The notes beneath the pieces were generated by a model. It was given only the letters and a program-made list of their open reading frames with translations, had not been told where the DNA came from and made no database searches. A program made the translations under genes and the position numbers. From positions 1 to 64,000 of the forward strand of contig CACYFF010000007.1 of the NCBI GenBank assembly GCA_902773665.1: 64,000 nt of DNA, read 5' to 3'. The DNA is from an uncultured Eubacteriales bacterium. Lineage in GTDB: Bacteria > Bacillota > Clostridia > Peptostreptococcales > Anaerovoracaceae. Below are positions 32,042 through 43,442 of this stretch, in pieces (position 1 is the first letter of the stretch; the number at the start of each line of letters is the position of its first letter).

Positions 32042-32131
32042 TCAACATGAAGAAAGCGCAGCGAAACAAGGCGTATGGCTTGCCATACACAAACACAGAC
32101 AGGTGCAGTTTGCTGCGTAAAAATTCTTCAA
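32042..32131 (-). CDS. Cysteine-rich leader peptide of cysK (29 residues)
   Basis: A TTG start with AAAGGAG seven bases upstream, 36 bases after a consensus -10. The peptide begins MKNFYAANCTCLCLCMASHT and has six cysteines in 29 residues, four of them in the alternating run CTCLCLC; it ends in SSC and TGA. A hairpin GTATGG/CCATAC lies within the coding part after the Cys run. This is the classical form of an amino-acid leader peptide: ribosomes stalling at Cys codons would change the fold of the RNA before the terminator. Function by attenuation is inferred from layout. Confidence 0.8.
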   Translation of the reverse strand: MKNFYAANCTCLCLCMASHTPCFAALSSC

Positions 32132-32161
32132 ATTCGTTCTCCTTTTAAAAAATACTGTATC

Positions 32162-32190
32162 AGTATATTGGGTTCGCCGCAGTTTGTCAA
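32162..32190 (-). promoter_or_regulatory. Promoter of the cysK leader
   Basis: -35 TTGACA (32185-32190), 17-base spacer, -10 TATACT (32162-32167) on the minus strand: near-perfect consensus, as usual for attenuated operons. Confidence 0.85.
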
Positions 32191-32275
32191 GCAGGTTGCC
32201 TGTGCGGCGAAAATTCTTTTCCACTCTAGCGGAGGAGGCGGTTTTCTGGTTTAATAGGAGGGTAGGAGTTTATGT

Positions 32276-33118
32276 ATGAAAACAGTCGCAGCGATCAACG
32301 ATATCTGCGGATTCGGAAAATGCTCCCTGGTGGCCGACATTTCCGTGCTCGGCGCCATGGGCATCCAGGTCTGCCCTCTGCCCACCGGAATCTATACGGC
32401 ACAGACCGTCTATCCGCAGCACAAAAATAAGAGCAACACGGACATGATCGACGCCTTTACGGAGAATTGGGCCGAAATGGGGGCGTCCTTCGACGGGATC
32501 ATCACAGGATTTCTGCTGGACCCGGTACAGGCCCGCAAGGTGCAGCATTTCGTTAAGACGTTCCACAAGAGCGGCACCCTCTTGCTGGTGGATCCAGTGA
32601 TGGGGGATGAAGGGGTCACCTACGCCAACTATTCCGGGGAGCTGCACGAGATCATCGCACAGCTCGCGGAAGAGGCGGACATCTTGACGCCGAATCTGGG
32701 TGAGCTGTTCCTGCTGGCGGGCGAGACCATCGAGCGGTCGGCGCCGGAACAGGATGAAGAGATGGTCGCGCACGCGGCGCGTTTGGCGAAAACACTTCTG
32801 AACAAGCCCGGCAAGATCGTGGCCGTTACCGGCATCCGGCTGCAGGATGCGGAGGGCGAGCTGCTGGGCAACCTGCTGGTGACCCAAGAGCAGACAGAAC
32901 TCTACGCGATCCGGCCCTGCGGCGGCTATTTTTCCGGCACGGGCGACCTGTTCGCAGCAGCGCTGCTGGGCGGCATCCTGAAGGGGAAAAAGCCCTTCGA
33001 TGCCTTAACGCTGGCGGCGGACTTCCTGAAGGAAGCTGCACGTTCTGCGACAGAGCGGGGCGCCGATCCCAGAGGCGGCAGCGATTTCGAGCAGCACCTT
33101 CACATGCTGGTGGAGTAA
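32276..33118 (+). CDS. Pyridoxamine/pyridoxal kinase (PfkB family)
   Basis: A 280-residue ribokinase-fold kinase that phosphorylates B6 vitamers. It begins with INDICGFGKCSL (substrate loop), then VCPLPTGIYTAQTVYP, LLVDPVMGDEG, ILTPNLGELFLLAG and the anion-hole loop CGGYFSGTGDLFAAALLGG. The PdxK/PdxY-type layout with VDPVMGD supports B6 rather than sugar. The ATG at 32276 has TAGGAG upstream. PLP enzymes are common in the window (cysK, dpaL, PatB-type, racemase), so a salvage kinase fits. Confidence 0.85.
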   Translation: MKTVAAINDICGFGKCSLVADISVLGAMGIQVCPLPTGIYTAQTVYPQHKNKSNTDMIDAFTENWAEMGASFDGIITGFLLDPVQARKVQHFVKTFHKSGTLLLVDPVMGDEGVTYANYSGELHEIIAQLAEEADILTPNLGELFLLAGETIERSAPEQDEEMVAHAARLAKTLLNKPGKIVAVTGIRLQDAEGELLGNLLVTQEQTELYAIRPCGGYFSGTGDLFAAALLGGILKGKKPFDALTLAADFLKEAARSATERGADPRGGSDFEQHLHMLVE

Positions 33119-33126
33119 AAAACAAT

Positions 33127-33178
33127 GGGGACGGTTCTCTGTCCCACTAATGCATTAGTGGGACAGAGGACCGTCCCC
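33127..33178. repeat. Palindromic repeat, family A (full copy)
   Basis: A 52-bp palindrome with 26-bp arms and one mismatch; it begins GGGGACGGTTCTCTGTCCCA and its mirror arm ends GGACCGTCCCC. Related partial or full copies are at 35191, 35748 and 37548. All lie between genes. A hairpin formed in RNA would resemble a terminator without T-run. Confidence 0.85.
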
Positions 33179-33196
33179 GTTTTATTGCTTTGCTCT

Positions 33197-33568
33197 TTAT
33201 CCGATCTCGATCTGCGGATTTGCCTTGTCGACGATAAACTTTTCCACGCTGCCGCCCAGTTCACCCTCGAATTTGCCGATATCTTCGCCGCCCTTGCTCA
33301 CCCGTTTTAACAGCGCTTCGATGGAGCAGCGGGCGCCTTTCTTGGTCTTAAAGCGGTAGAACGCGTCGCGCCAGTTGCGGATCGTCTCGTTTTCCGTGAA
33401 TTCCGGATTACCGGTATACACGCTGCTCAGTTTTTCGCACTCCCGCAGCCAGGGCGCATACCGCTCCTCTTCTTTGACATGATTATCGATGCCTTTGCAT
33501 ACCAGTACACCAATGCGGCTCTTCGGAAAAAGTTCCAAAAAGGACGGATCTAATACAAAACGTTTCAT
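33197..33568 (-). pseudogene. Truncated B3/B4 (tRNA-binding-like) domain protein
   Basis: A 123-residue product whose first ~95 residues match the B3/B4 domain family (phenylalanyl-tRNA synthetase beta-chain-like stand-alone proteins): IGVLVCKGIDN, IRNWRDAFYRF, CSIEALLKRVSKG. In intact proteins of ~220-240 residues this region leads to a conserved IN-x-x-VDxYN part; here it passes into an unrelated tail (EGELGGSVEKFIV) and stops near the family-A palindrome. It looks 3'-truncated, perhaps by the repeat's insertion. It overlaps the alpha/beta hydrolase gene by 4 bases. Confidence 0.6.
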
Positions 33569-34524
33569 AGGGTTTCCTCTGTTTTATTCTGACTGCGTTC
33601 GATACAGTTTTCCATATAGGCGATCAGTTCTTCCTCCACCTGGCATTTGATGGGAGGCTCATTCTGCACCTCGTGGCGCCAGCCTTCCCAGATGCGGATC
33701 GATACCGGATTGCCACGGCCCTGCAGCGCATCCGCGATCTTGTAGATGCCTGCGCCGAAGTTGCCGCAGGGGTCGTCGCTGCCGCCCATCAGGTAGACGG
33801 GAAGCGTCGCCGGGAGGCCGTTGACCCATTCCATCGTCTCCAACTTGACGTGCAGCTGCAGGAAATCCCGGCAGAGCTCCATGCAGGTCTGATAGCAGCT
33901 GAAGGGATCGGTGGCATCGTTCTCGAGAATGCGCGGATCCACCGCGATCCACTTGCCCTCCGCCGCCGCATTTTCGCCGAAGCGCTCCAGCATGCCCTGA
34001 AAGATGGAATCGAACCAGCCGCTGTTGGCCCCGTGGGGATGATCCGCAAGATCTGCTAAAAAGTTCGGGTCCGAAAGAATTTGTTCTCCCCGGGGCAGGT
34101 CCGCCACCACGCCCGTGAGCAGCAACCCGCACAGTTTATCGCCGATCTGCGGCGCGATATCGCGGGCCAGCATGGAACCCCAGCTCTGTCCCAGCACGAA
34201 TTTGGGTGTGTCCGGCAGCTCCTTTTCCATTAGAGCGAACAGCGTAAGCTCGTCCTTGGTGTAATCTTCGAAAGTTTTGGCGCAGGGGTCACCCAGACGG
34301 TTTGCCAAAAAGCCTGTCTTGCCATGGCCGATGTGGTCGTCCGCGTAGACGGCGAAGCCCGCCTCCGCAAAAGCTAGCGCCATATGCAGATAGCGGCGGG
34401 AATGTTCGCCGTAGCCGTGGATCAGCTGGACAGTGGCCTTCGGGGCGCCTAACGGGGTCACCTTCCAGCCCCAGACCGTGTCCTGTCCGTTGGCCGAAGG
34501 AAATTGAAATTCGATAAAAGCCAT
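33565..34524 (-). CDS. Alpha/beta hydrolase (serine aminopeptidase S33 / lysophospholipase type)
   Basis: A 319-residue hydrolase with the oxyanion segment LIHGYGEHSRRY, YADDHIGHGKTG, and the nucleophile elbow LGQSWGSML (Ser in GxSxG, ~117-121). A helical lid spans ~165-220; the acid is probably in MGGSDDPCG and the His in WRHEV. The family includes monoacylglycerol lipases and esterases. No signal peptide, so cytoplasmic. Unique in starting without a close strong ribosome site (AAAGGAG eleven bases before). Confidence 0.83.
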   Translation of the reverse strand: MAFIEFQFPSANGQDTVWGWKVTPLGAPKATVQLIHGYGEHSRRYLHMALAFAEAGFAVYADDHIGHGKTGFLANRLGDPCAKTFEDYTKDELTLFALMEKELPDTPKFVLGQSWGSMLARDIAPQIGDKLCGLLLTGVVADLPRGEQILSDPNFLADLADHPHGANSGWFDSIFQGMLERFGENAAAEGKWIAVDPRILENDATDPFSCYQTCMELCRDFLQLHVKLETMEWVNGLPATLPVYLMGGSDDPCGNFGAGIYKIADALQGRGNPVSIRIWEGWRHEVQNEPPIKCQVEEELIAYMENCIERSQNKTEETL

Positions 34525-34560
34525 GTTGTCTTCTCCTTTTCTCCATTCTACACGATGTGC

Positions 34561-34566
34561 TATACT
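34561..34566 (+). promoter_or_regulatory. Extended -10 promoter of the acetyltransferase gene
   Basis: TATACT preceded by TG-C, 54 bases before the ATG at 34620. A -35 is not clear. Confidence 0.4.
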
Positions 34567-34619
34567 GGATTCAAATCTAACTTCGCAAGGAAGGCCGGCA
34601 CGGCCATAAAGGAGAAAAC

Positions 34620-35138
34620 ATGATCAGAAAGGCAACGGCGGCGGACATCGACCGCTGCGCGGAAATCTACGAGGCGCATCTGACGAACGAAGCGAACGGC
34701 AAGAACTGGTCCAACTGGCGTCTGGGCCTATACCCGGTGCGCGCCACAGCGGAAAATGCGCTGGCGCACGATTGGCTTTGGGTGGGCGAAGACGAGAAAG
34801 GGATCTTCGGCTGCGTCATCCTCAACCAGAACCAGGCGGAAGAATACAAGAAGATGGACTGGCACTGGGAAGCGGCGGACGACGAAGTGCTCGTCATCCA
34901 TACGCTGGTGATCGATCCAAACCGGCGCGGCGAGGGCAAAGCTTCCGAGTTCCTGAAGGCGGCGGAGGACATCGCCCGTTCCTGGGGCTGCACCGTTATC
35001 CGTCTGGACACCTGGGAAGGCAATCTGCCGGCGCAGGCGCTGTATAAAAAGCACGGCTATCTGCTGGCGGGCGGCTGCGATTTCTGGTTCGCCAACGCCT
35101 ACAACAACCCGCTCGTGTGCCTGGATAAGAAGCTGTAA
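34620..35138 (+). CDS. GNAT-family N-acetyltransferase
   Basis: A 172-residue GNAT protein: MIRKATAADIDRCAEIYEAH at the start, FGCVILNQNQAEEYKKMDW mid-strand, VLVIHTLVIDPNRRGEGKASEFL with the acetyl-CoA pyrophosphate loop R-R-G-E-G-K (~100-105), and ALYKKHGYLLAGG. It transfers acetyl groups to an amine on a small molecule or protein; the acceptor is unknown. GGAG precedes the start, and a hairpin terminator closes the unit. Confidence 0.87.
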   Translation: MIRKATAADIDRCAEIYEAHLTNEANGKNWSNWRLGLYPVRATAENALAHDWLWVGEDEKGIFGCVILNQNQAEEYKKMDWHWEAADDEVLVIHTLVIDPNRRGEGKASEFLKAAEDIARSWGCTVIRLDTWEGNLPAQALYKKHGYLLAGGCDFWFANAYNNPLVCLDKKL

Positions 35139-35149
35139 GGCAACAAAAG

Positions 35150-35182
35150 AGCGGTCCGGATCGTCCGGACCGCTTTATTTTT
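35150..35182 (+). terminator. Terminator of the acetyltransferase gene
   Basis: AGCGGTCCGGA (35150-35160) pairs perfectly with TCCGGACCGCT (35164-35174), then a T-rich run. Confidence 0.85.
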
Positions 35183-35190
35183 GTGTCGAA

Positions 35191-35203
35191 AAGAACCGTC
35201 CCC
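35191..35203. repeat. Family-A repeat, half copy
   Basis: AAGAACCGTCCCC, matching the right arm of the family-A palindromes. It lies just before the stop of the DUF2148 gene on the other strand. Confidence 0.7.
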
Positions 35204-35205
35204 AA

Positions 35206-35733
35206 TTATCCTCTGTCGAAGAAGGGGCTCTTCTCGCTCACGCTTAAGGGCACGCCCACAGCAGCCGTAACCTCGCCTTCGAACAGGCCCAACAGCTTTG
35301 CTGCGACGCCGGCAGAATACATCACCCGGTTGTCCACGCGCATGTCGGATGCGACGGAGACCGCGGAGCCTACCGCAAGGCCCAGGTCGTGAGCCGCAAA
35401 GAAGCACATGGCGCCGCTTTCCGCAGCGGCCGCGCAGCTTTCCTTTCCGCAGTAGCCACAGTTTACCCCATAAGGCGCATTCCGCGTTCCGAACAGGACG
35501 ATCATGGGCACGCCGTCCACGTTATCCGCGTCTCTTGCGATAAAATCTTCCCGGGTGATGGCCGCAACTTCTCTCATCTTCGCCGTTAAGGCGCTCTTTT
35601 CCTCCCCGGACAGGGCGAAGCATTCCAGATTGTCCATGCCGTTCGCCTTCGGCGCCGTTCTGGCCGCCGCCATCATGGCGGACGCAACGTTTACGATGTG
35701 CTTGATGTGCGCATCTTTCGGTTCGATCTTCAT
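35206..35733 (-). CDS. DUF2148 ferredoxin-domain protein
   Basis: A 175-residue protein of the DUF2148 family, typical of anaerobes. Cysteines at NCGYCGKESC (~94-103) and C110 form a 4Fe-4S-like site. AARTAPKANGMDNLE at the N-terminus and AVGSAVSVASDMRVDNRVMYSAGVAA in the C-terminal half are family signatures. Role unknown; electron transfer or nitroreductase-like activity is plausible from the AARTAPK-type segment. It is bracketed by two family-A repeat copies. Confidence 0.8.
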   Translation of the reverse strand: MKIEPKDAHIKHIVNVASAMMAAARTAPKANGMDNLECFALSGEEKSALTAKMREVAAITREDFIARDADNVDGVPMIVLFGTRNAPYGVNCGYCGKESCAAAAESGAMCFFAAHDLGLAVGSAVSVASDMRVDNRVMYSAGVAAKLLGLFEGEVTAAVGVPLSVSEKSPFFDRG

Positions 35734-35747
35734 ACTATTCTCCTTTA

Positions 35748-35765
35748 GGACAGAGAACCGTCCCC
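35748..35765. repeat. Family-A repeat, half copy
   Basis: GGACAGAGAACCGTCCCC, matching one arm of the 33127 palindrome; located between the DUF2148 and RCC1/SLH genes, overlapping the end region of the latter. Confidence 0.75.
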
Positions 35766-35766
35766 A

Positions 35767-37524
35767 TTATTCCTGCAGATAGGCCAGCAGGCTCAGCATG
35801 GTGCAGATGCTCTGCTCGCGGGTATAATTTCCTTTCGGAGCGAACCGGTTGTTTCCAACGCCGCCCATCACGCCGCTGCGCTGCATTTTTCCTACAAATC
35901 CGTTCGCCCAGCCGGAGATCTCCGCGCTGTCTGCGAATGTTGGCTCGGCCTCTCCCATCGGCTTGTCCATGGCGATGGCCAGCGCGGCCAGCATCGTCGC
36001 GGCCTGCTCGCGGGTGAGTTTTGCATCGGGGTCAAACCGGCCGTTTCCGACCCCGGCCACAACGCCTAAAGACGCCATCTTTTCCACAGCCGGATCCGAT
36101 GTATCCGTAAAGGTGCTGCGTGTGGTCACCGTCCCCCGCTGCTGTTCGTACAGCGTGCAGGCCAGCCGGCAGAACTCCAGCCGGGTCGCGGGCTGCGTGT
36201 ATTTGGACTGCAGCGACTGCGGCACCAGACCCTGTGCAATAGCCTTTTCCACAAGCGTCTTGGCCCAGGCGGACGGTTCTTCCTTGATGGGAGCTGCTTG
36301 CGGCACCATTACGCCGGAGAGAACCTTGATGGGGGTCAGCTGTCCTTCCGAGCCAAAGCTGCGGGAGCCGTTGCCAAGCATGCCTGAGGTATTCTGCCCC
36401 CAAGCCCAGAGCGTTCCGTCCTTTTTCAAGGCCATCACGTGCCATTCCCCAACGCTTACCTGCGCCACGTTGTCCATGATCTTTACCGGAACCGTCTGTA
36501 CCCAGGTGGGTTCGGGGCTTTTTGGGTCGCTGATGTCCACATCTCCCTTTCCGCCGTTGCCCAGCCTTGCGGACATCCCCCACATCCAAAGAGACCCATC
36601 TGTCTTGATCGCAGCGGTGACCCCGAAGGAGCCGCACGTCGCATATACAACGTGATCCAGGATCTTAACGGGTTCGGACACAGAATTTGTCGTTCCGTTC
36701 CCGAGCTGGCCATGTGCGTTGCCGCCCCACATCCAAAGGGAACCGTCCGTTTTGATGATGCCGTTTGTGCCTCTGGAAGTAAAAACAGACCGCACGCCGC
36801 TCATCACCTTGACGGGCGTGTTTTCATCTTCTGCACGCCCTTCTCGCATGGAGCTTCCGCTGAATTCAGAGCCCCACATCCAGAGAGACCCGTCGCTCGT
36901 CACGGCGAGCTTGCCATGGTTCCCCAGCGTTCCGTCATCGGCGCTGAAGGAGATCACGTGGTCCAGGATCTTCTGCGGCGTATCGACGGAACCGATCCCT
37001 CTCCCGGTCAGGTAAGTGCCCTGCCAGTACAGCGAACCGTCCGTCAGGATCATCTGCCGGCTGGCCGTCGTGGCATACGCTGCCGCGGCAACGCCCTCCA
37101 TTTTCCGGGCCGGGACCACATTTGGATCGGTGATATTGCGTTCCCACTCCCAAAGGCTTCCGTCTTCTTTGACCGCAGCAACGATATCCCGGCCGCAGCA
37201 GATGGAAGAAACATGGTCCATGACCTTCGCCGGCACGGTCTGGATCCAGTGCGGACGCACGTTTGCCAGCTGTTCCGGGGTCATCCAGTCCGGATAAAAC
37301 GCGGTGTCCAGATTTCCTTTCCCGCCGTTGCCCAACATGTCGCCGCTGTTGTCGCCCCACATCCAAAGAGAGCCATCTTCCAGGATCGCAGCGCTGATGC
37401 TGTCTCCTGCAAAGATCGTGGAGGGCATGTTCGTGTTTACGTTGACCGCACTGAAAGCATAAGCCGGCGCTGCCATGCTCAGGGCCAAGGCGCAGGCGGC
37501 GATGATCGAAACGAGTCTTCTCAT
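35767..37524 (-). CDS. Secreted RCC1-repeat protein with S-layer homology domains
   Basis: A 585-residue surface protein. A signal peptide is clear (MRRLVSIIAACALALSMAAP, cleavage near AYA). Residues ~35-400 contain about seven RCC1-like repeats recognisable by the recurring DGSLWMWG or close variants, predicted to form a beta-propeller. From ~415 three SLH motifs follow (RLEFCRLACTLY, FDPDAKLTREQAATMLAAL, FAPKGNYTREQSICTMLSLL), which bind secondary cell-wall polymer. So the propeller is displayed on the cell wall. Ligand unknown. Single gene flanked by family-A repeats. Confidence 0.85.
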   Translation of the reverse strand: MRRLVSIIAACALALSMAAPAYAFSAVNVNTNMPSTIFAGDSISAAILEDGSLWMWGDNSGDMLGNGGKGNLDTAFYPDWMTPEQLANVRPHWIQTVPAKVMDHVSSICCGRDIVAAVKEDGSLWEWERNITDPNVVPARKMEGVAAAAYATTASRQMILTDGSLYWQGTYLTGRGIGSVDTPQKILDHVISFSADDGTLGNHGKLAVTSDGSLWMWGSEFSGSSMREGRAEDENTPVKVMSGVRSVFTSRGTNGIIKTDGSLWMWGGNAHGQLGNGTTNSVSEPVKILDHVVYATCGSFGVTAAIKTDGSLWMWGMSARLGNGGKGDVDISDPKSPEPTWVQTVPVKIMDNVAQVSVGEWHVMALKKDGTLWAWGQNTSGMLGNGSRSFGSEGQLTPIKVLSGVMVPQAAPIKEEPSAWAKTLVEKAIAQGLVPQSLQSKYTQPATRLEFCRLACTLYEQQRGTVTTRSTFTDTSDPAVEKMASLGVVAGVGNGRFDPDAKLTREQAATMLAALAIAMDKPMGEAEPTFADSAEISGWANGFVGKMQRSGVMGGVGNNRFAPKGNYTREQSICTMLSLLAYLQE

Positions 37525-37547
37525 GGTCTATCCTCCTGTGAACAGAT

Positions 37548-37594
37548 GGGGACGGTTCTCAGCTGTCCAAAATGAACAGATAAGAACCGTCCCC
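37548..37594. repeat. Family-A repeat, full copy with variable centre
   Basis: Arms GGGGACGGTTCT (37548-37559) and AGAACCGTCCCC (37583-37594) are perfect inverted repeats around a centre unlike that of the 33127 copy. It lies between the RCC1/SLH start and the trpS stop. Confidence 0.8.
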
Positions 37595-37606
37595 GATCAT
37601 TCATTT

Positions 37607-38587
37607 TTAAATTCCCAGTCCGAATCTGTCCTTCGCACGCTTTACGACGGGCTCGGCGATGGCGTTGGCGCGTTCAGCGCCGTCCTTCAGCACGGCGATC
37701 AGCTCCTGGGAGCCGCGGATCTCGGTAAAGCGTTCCCGGATGGGCGCCAGGGCGTCCACGGTGACCTCCACCAGATCCTTCTTCAGCTGGCCGTAGCCGC
37801 TGCCTTCGTAGTCCTTTTCCAGCTGTTCGATGGTCTTGCCGGAGAAGGCGCTGTAGATGGACAGCAGGTTGGATACGCCGGGCTTGTTCTCTATATCGTA
37901 GCGGATGACCCCTTCAGAGTCCGTCGTCGCCCGCATGATGGCCTTCTTGATCTTGGAGGGCTCATCCAGCAGGGAGATGCGGCTCATCTCGTTGGGGGCG
38001 GACTTGCTCATCTTGGCGGTGGGGTCATCCAGCGCCATTACGCGGGCGCCCGCCTTCATGAACTTGCCTTCCGGCACGACGAAGGTCTCGCCGTACTTGT
38101 TGTTGATGCGGATGGCGATGTCTCTCGTCAGCTCGATGTGCTGTTTCTGGTCGTTGCCTACGGGCACGATATCCGTGTCGTAGAGCAGGATGTCCGCCGC
38201 CATCAGCACCGGGTACATGAACAGACCCGTCGGTGCGGATTCCGCGCCGTGGCTCTTCTGCTTGTACTGGGTCATGCGGGAGAGCTCGCCGGTATAGGAA
38301 TTGCAGGTGAGGATCCAGTTGAGCTCGGCGTGTCCGGGTACCGTGGACTGGGCGAAGATGATGGATTTCTTCGGGTCAACGCCCACCGCCATGTACAGCG
38401 CCGCGATGTCCAGCGTGTGCTTTTTGAGCTCCGCCGGATCCTGGGGCACGGTAATGGAGTGCATGTCCACGACGCAGTAGATGCATTCGTTGTCTTCCTG
38501 CAGCTCGACGAACTGCTTCAGCGCGCCGAGATAGTTGCCGATGTGGAGGTTGCCCGTGGGCTGGACCCCCGAAAATACGCGTTTCAT
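37607..38587 (-). CDS. trpS: Tryptophanyl-tRNA synthetase
   Basis: A 326-residue class-I synthetase charging tRNA-Trp. HIGH-type motif HIGNYLGAL (~15-23), tryptophan-pocket CVVDMHSITV, and the KMSKS motif at TAKMSKSAPN (~190-199). It begins one base after the gyrA stop and is thus translated from the gyrase operon; there is no room for a T-box, which trpS genes of many relatives have. Confidence 0.96.
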   Translation of the reverse strand: MKRVFSGVQPTGNLHIGNYLGALKQFVELQEDNECIYCVVDMHSITVPQDPAELKKHTLDIAALYMAVGVDPKKSIIFAQSTVPGHAELNWILTCNSYTGELSRMTQYKQKSHGAESAPTGLFMYPVLMAADILLYDTDIVPVGNDQKQHIELTRDIAIRINNKYGETFVVPEGKFMKAGARVMALDDPTAKMSKSAPNEMSRISLLDEPSKIKKAIMRATTDSEGVIRYDIENKPGVSNLLSIYSAFSGKTIEQLEKDYEGSGYGQLKKDLVEVTVDALAPIRERFTEIRGSQELIAVLKDGAERANAIAEPVVKRAKDRFGLGI

Positions 38588-41095
38588 TTATTTGCCTCCC
38601 ATATCCAGAGTGATCTGTTCGGATCCGTCGTCCTTCTTGCCCTTGGCAGGCTCATCCCCGCCTTCTTCCTCGCGGACCGCCTTGGCCAGCGCCACGATCT
38701 CGGATTCCTCCTCGACCTTCATGATGCGCACGCCTTGGGTCGTCCTGCCGAGTCTGGAGACGTCGCCCGCCTCGATGCGGATGATGATGCCGTCGGAGTT
38801 GATGAGGAAGATCTCGTCGTCGTCCTGTACCGTCATGGCGCCGACCAGGTAGCCGGTCTTGTCGAACTTGCCCTTGTCGTAGGTTAGCAGGCCCTTGCCG
38901 CCTCTGGCCTGGACCTTGTATTCCTTCACGGGGGTGCGCTTGCCGTAGCCCTTTTCGGTGACCACCAGCAGCTCCTCGCCCTTTCTGGCCAGCTCCATGG
39001 AGACGACTTCGTCGTCCTTATCCAGCAGGATGGCTCTTACGCCGCCTGCGGCTCTGCCCATCACGCGGACGTCGTCCTCGCTGAAAGAGATGCACTTGCC
39101 CTTCTTCGTGATGATGATGACGTTGGCGTCGCCCTTGGTCTCCTTGATGGAGATGAGGTCGTCGCCGTCGTGCAGCTTGATGGCGATGAGGCCCGCCTTG
39201 CGGTTCGTGTCGAACTCGGACAGCTGCATCTTCTTGATGTTGCCCAGTCTCGTGCAGGCGATGAGATAGCGGTCTTCGGAGAATTCCTTCACCGGCAGCA
39301 CCGCCTGGATGCGTTCTCTCTGCAGCAGGTTGAGGAAGTTGACCGCCGGCGTGCCCTTGGCCTGTCTGTTGGCCTCGGGGATCTCGTACGCCTTGATCTT
39401 ATACGCCTTGCCCATGCTGGTGAAGAACATCAGATTGTCGTGGGTGGACGTGGTGATGAGGTGCTTCACGAAGTCGTTCTCTCTGGTGGTGAGGCCCGTA
39501 ATGCCCTTGCCGCCCCGCTTCTGCGTGCGGTAGGTATCCTCGGAGACTCTCTTCAGGTAGCCCAGGTGAGAAACGGTGATGACCACGTTTTCCTCTTCGA
39601 TGAGCTCGGATTCGTCCACTTCCTCCTCGTCCGCGATGATCTCGGTGCGTCTGTCGTCGCCCCACTTGTTCTTGATCTCGGTGAGTTCGTCTTTGACCAC
39701 GCCCATCAGCAGCTTTTCGTCCGCCAGCAGGCTCTTGTAGTAGGCGATCTTCTTTAAGAGTTCCTGATATTCCGCCTCGATCTTGTCGCGCTCCAGACCC
39801 TGCAATCTCTTCAGCTGCATGTCCAGGATGGCCTGGGCCTGGATCTGGGACAGACCGAACTTCTTCATCAGCTGTTCTCTGGCGTCATCGTAGCTTTCGC
39901 GGATCGTCTTGATGATCTCGTCGATGTGGTCCAGCGCGATGCGGTAACCCTCCAAAATATGGGCTCTCGCCTCGGCCTTGGCCAAGTCGAACTTCGTCCG
40001 TCTGGTGAGGACTTCCTTCTGATGCTTGATGTATTCGGTTAAGATGTCGTGGATGTTCAGCAGCTGGGGCCGGCCGTTTACCAGCGCTATCATGATGATG
40101 GAAACGTTGGTCTCCAGCTCCGTGTGCTTGTACAACCGGTTGAGCATCACCTTCGGGTTGACGTCCTTCTTCAGCTCGATGACCACCCGCACTTCGCCCT
40201 TGGAGGACTCGTCGCGGATGTCGCGGATGCCGTCCAGCTTCTTGTCGCGCACGAGCTCCGCGATGTGGGAGATCATGGCGGCCTTGTTGACTCCATAGGG
40301 GATCTCGTGGAAGATGATGGAGGTGATGCCTCTCGCGCCTTCCTCGATTACGCCCTTCGCTCTGAGCTTTACCTTGCCCTGGCCGGTGCGGTAGGCTTCC
40401 TTGATGGCGGTCTTTCCCACGATGGTGGCACCCGTCGGGAAGTCCGGTCCCTTGATGATCTTGATGAGGGTCTCCACGTCCGCATTGGGGTCGTCGATCA
40501 GTTTGATGGTGCCGTCGATGACCTCGCGGAGGTTATGGGGCGGAATGGCGGTGGCCATACCGACTGCGATGCCGTTGGCGCCGTTGACCAGCAGATTGGG
40601 GAATCTGGCGGGCAGCACCACGGGTTCTTTTTCTTCGCCGTCGTAGTTGTCGACGAAGTCTACGGTGTCCTTGTCGATGTCCCGGAGCATCTCCAGGGCA
40701 AAGGGAGCCATGCGGGCTTCGGTATAACGGGAAGCGGCCGCGCCGTCGCCGTCCATGGAACCGAAGTTGCCGTGGCCGTCCACGAGGCGGTAGCGCATGT
40801 TCCAGGGCTGGGCCAGGCGCACCATGGCGTCGTAGATGGAGGCGTCACCGTGAGGGTGGTATTTACCCATGACTTCGCCCACGATACGGGCGGATTTTTT
40901 ATGGGGTTTGTCCGGCGTGATGCCCAGGGCATCCAGGCCGTACAGGATGCGGCGGTGAACCGGCTTAAGTCCGTCCCGCACGTCGGGAAGCGCTCTTGCA
41001 ACGATTACGCTCATGGAGTAATCGATGTAGGAGGTCTTCATTTCTTCGTATATCTCGTGCTGTAAGATCTTTCTGTCTTCGGTAAGATCCGGCAT
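38588..41095 (-). CDS. gyrA: DNA gyrase subunit A
   Basis: An 835-residue GyrA that cuts and rejoins DNA in the gyrase complex. [22 protein letters not shown] is at the N-terminus; the catalytic Tyr lies in [11 protein letters not shown] (~120-130). The C-terminal domain has the GyrA-box QKRGGKGI (~530) that wraps DNA, and further RGGKG-like blades; the tail is acidic and Gly/Asp-rich. Quinolone-site Ser/Asp region reads [12 protein letters not shown] (Ala where many bacteria have Ser at the position after Asp). It follows gyrB by 18 bases. Confidence 0.97.
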   Translation of the reverse strand: MPDLTEDRKILQHEIYEEMKTSYIDYSMSVIVARALPDVRDGLKPVHRRILYGLDALGITPDKPHKKSARIVGEVMGKYHPHGDASIYDAMVRLAQPWNMRYRLVDGHGNFGSMDGDGAAASRYTEARMAPFALEMLRDIDKDTVDFVDNYDGEEKEPVVLPARFPNLLVNGANGIAVGMATAIPPHNLREVIDGTIKLIDDPNADVETLIKIIKGPDFPTGATIVGKTAIKEAYRTGQGKVKLRAKGVIEEGARGITSIIFHEIPYGVNKAAMISHIAELVRDKKLDGIRDIRDESSKGEVRVVIELKKDVNPKVMLNRLYKHTELETNVSIIMIALVNGRPQLLNIHDILTEYIKHQKEVLTRRTKFDLAKAEARAHILEGYRIALDHIDEIIKTIRESYDDAREQLMKKFGLSQIQAQAILDMQLKRLQGLERDKIEAEYQELLKKIAYYKSLLADEKLLMGVVKDELTEIKNKWGDDRRTEIIADEEEVDESELIEEENVVITVSHLGYLKRVSEDTYRTQKRGGKGITGLTTRENDFVKHLITTSTHDNLMFFTSMGKAYKIKAYEIPEANRQAKGTPAVNFLNLLQRERIQAVLPVKEFSEDRYLIACTRLGNIKKMQLSEFDTNRKAGLIAIKLHDGDDLISIKETKGDANVIIITKKGKCISFSEDDVRVMGRAAGGVRAILLDKDDEVVSMELARKGEELLVVTEKGYGKRTPVKEYKVQARGGKGLLTYDKGKFDKTGYLVGAMTVQDDDEIFLINSDGIIIRIEAGDVSRLGRTTQGVRIMKVEEESEIVALAKAVREEEGGDEPAKGKKDDGSEQITLDMGGK

Positions 41096-41113
41096 GTTCT
41101 CTCCTCCTTCCTC

Positions 41114-43442
<2,329 letters not shown>

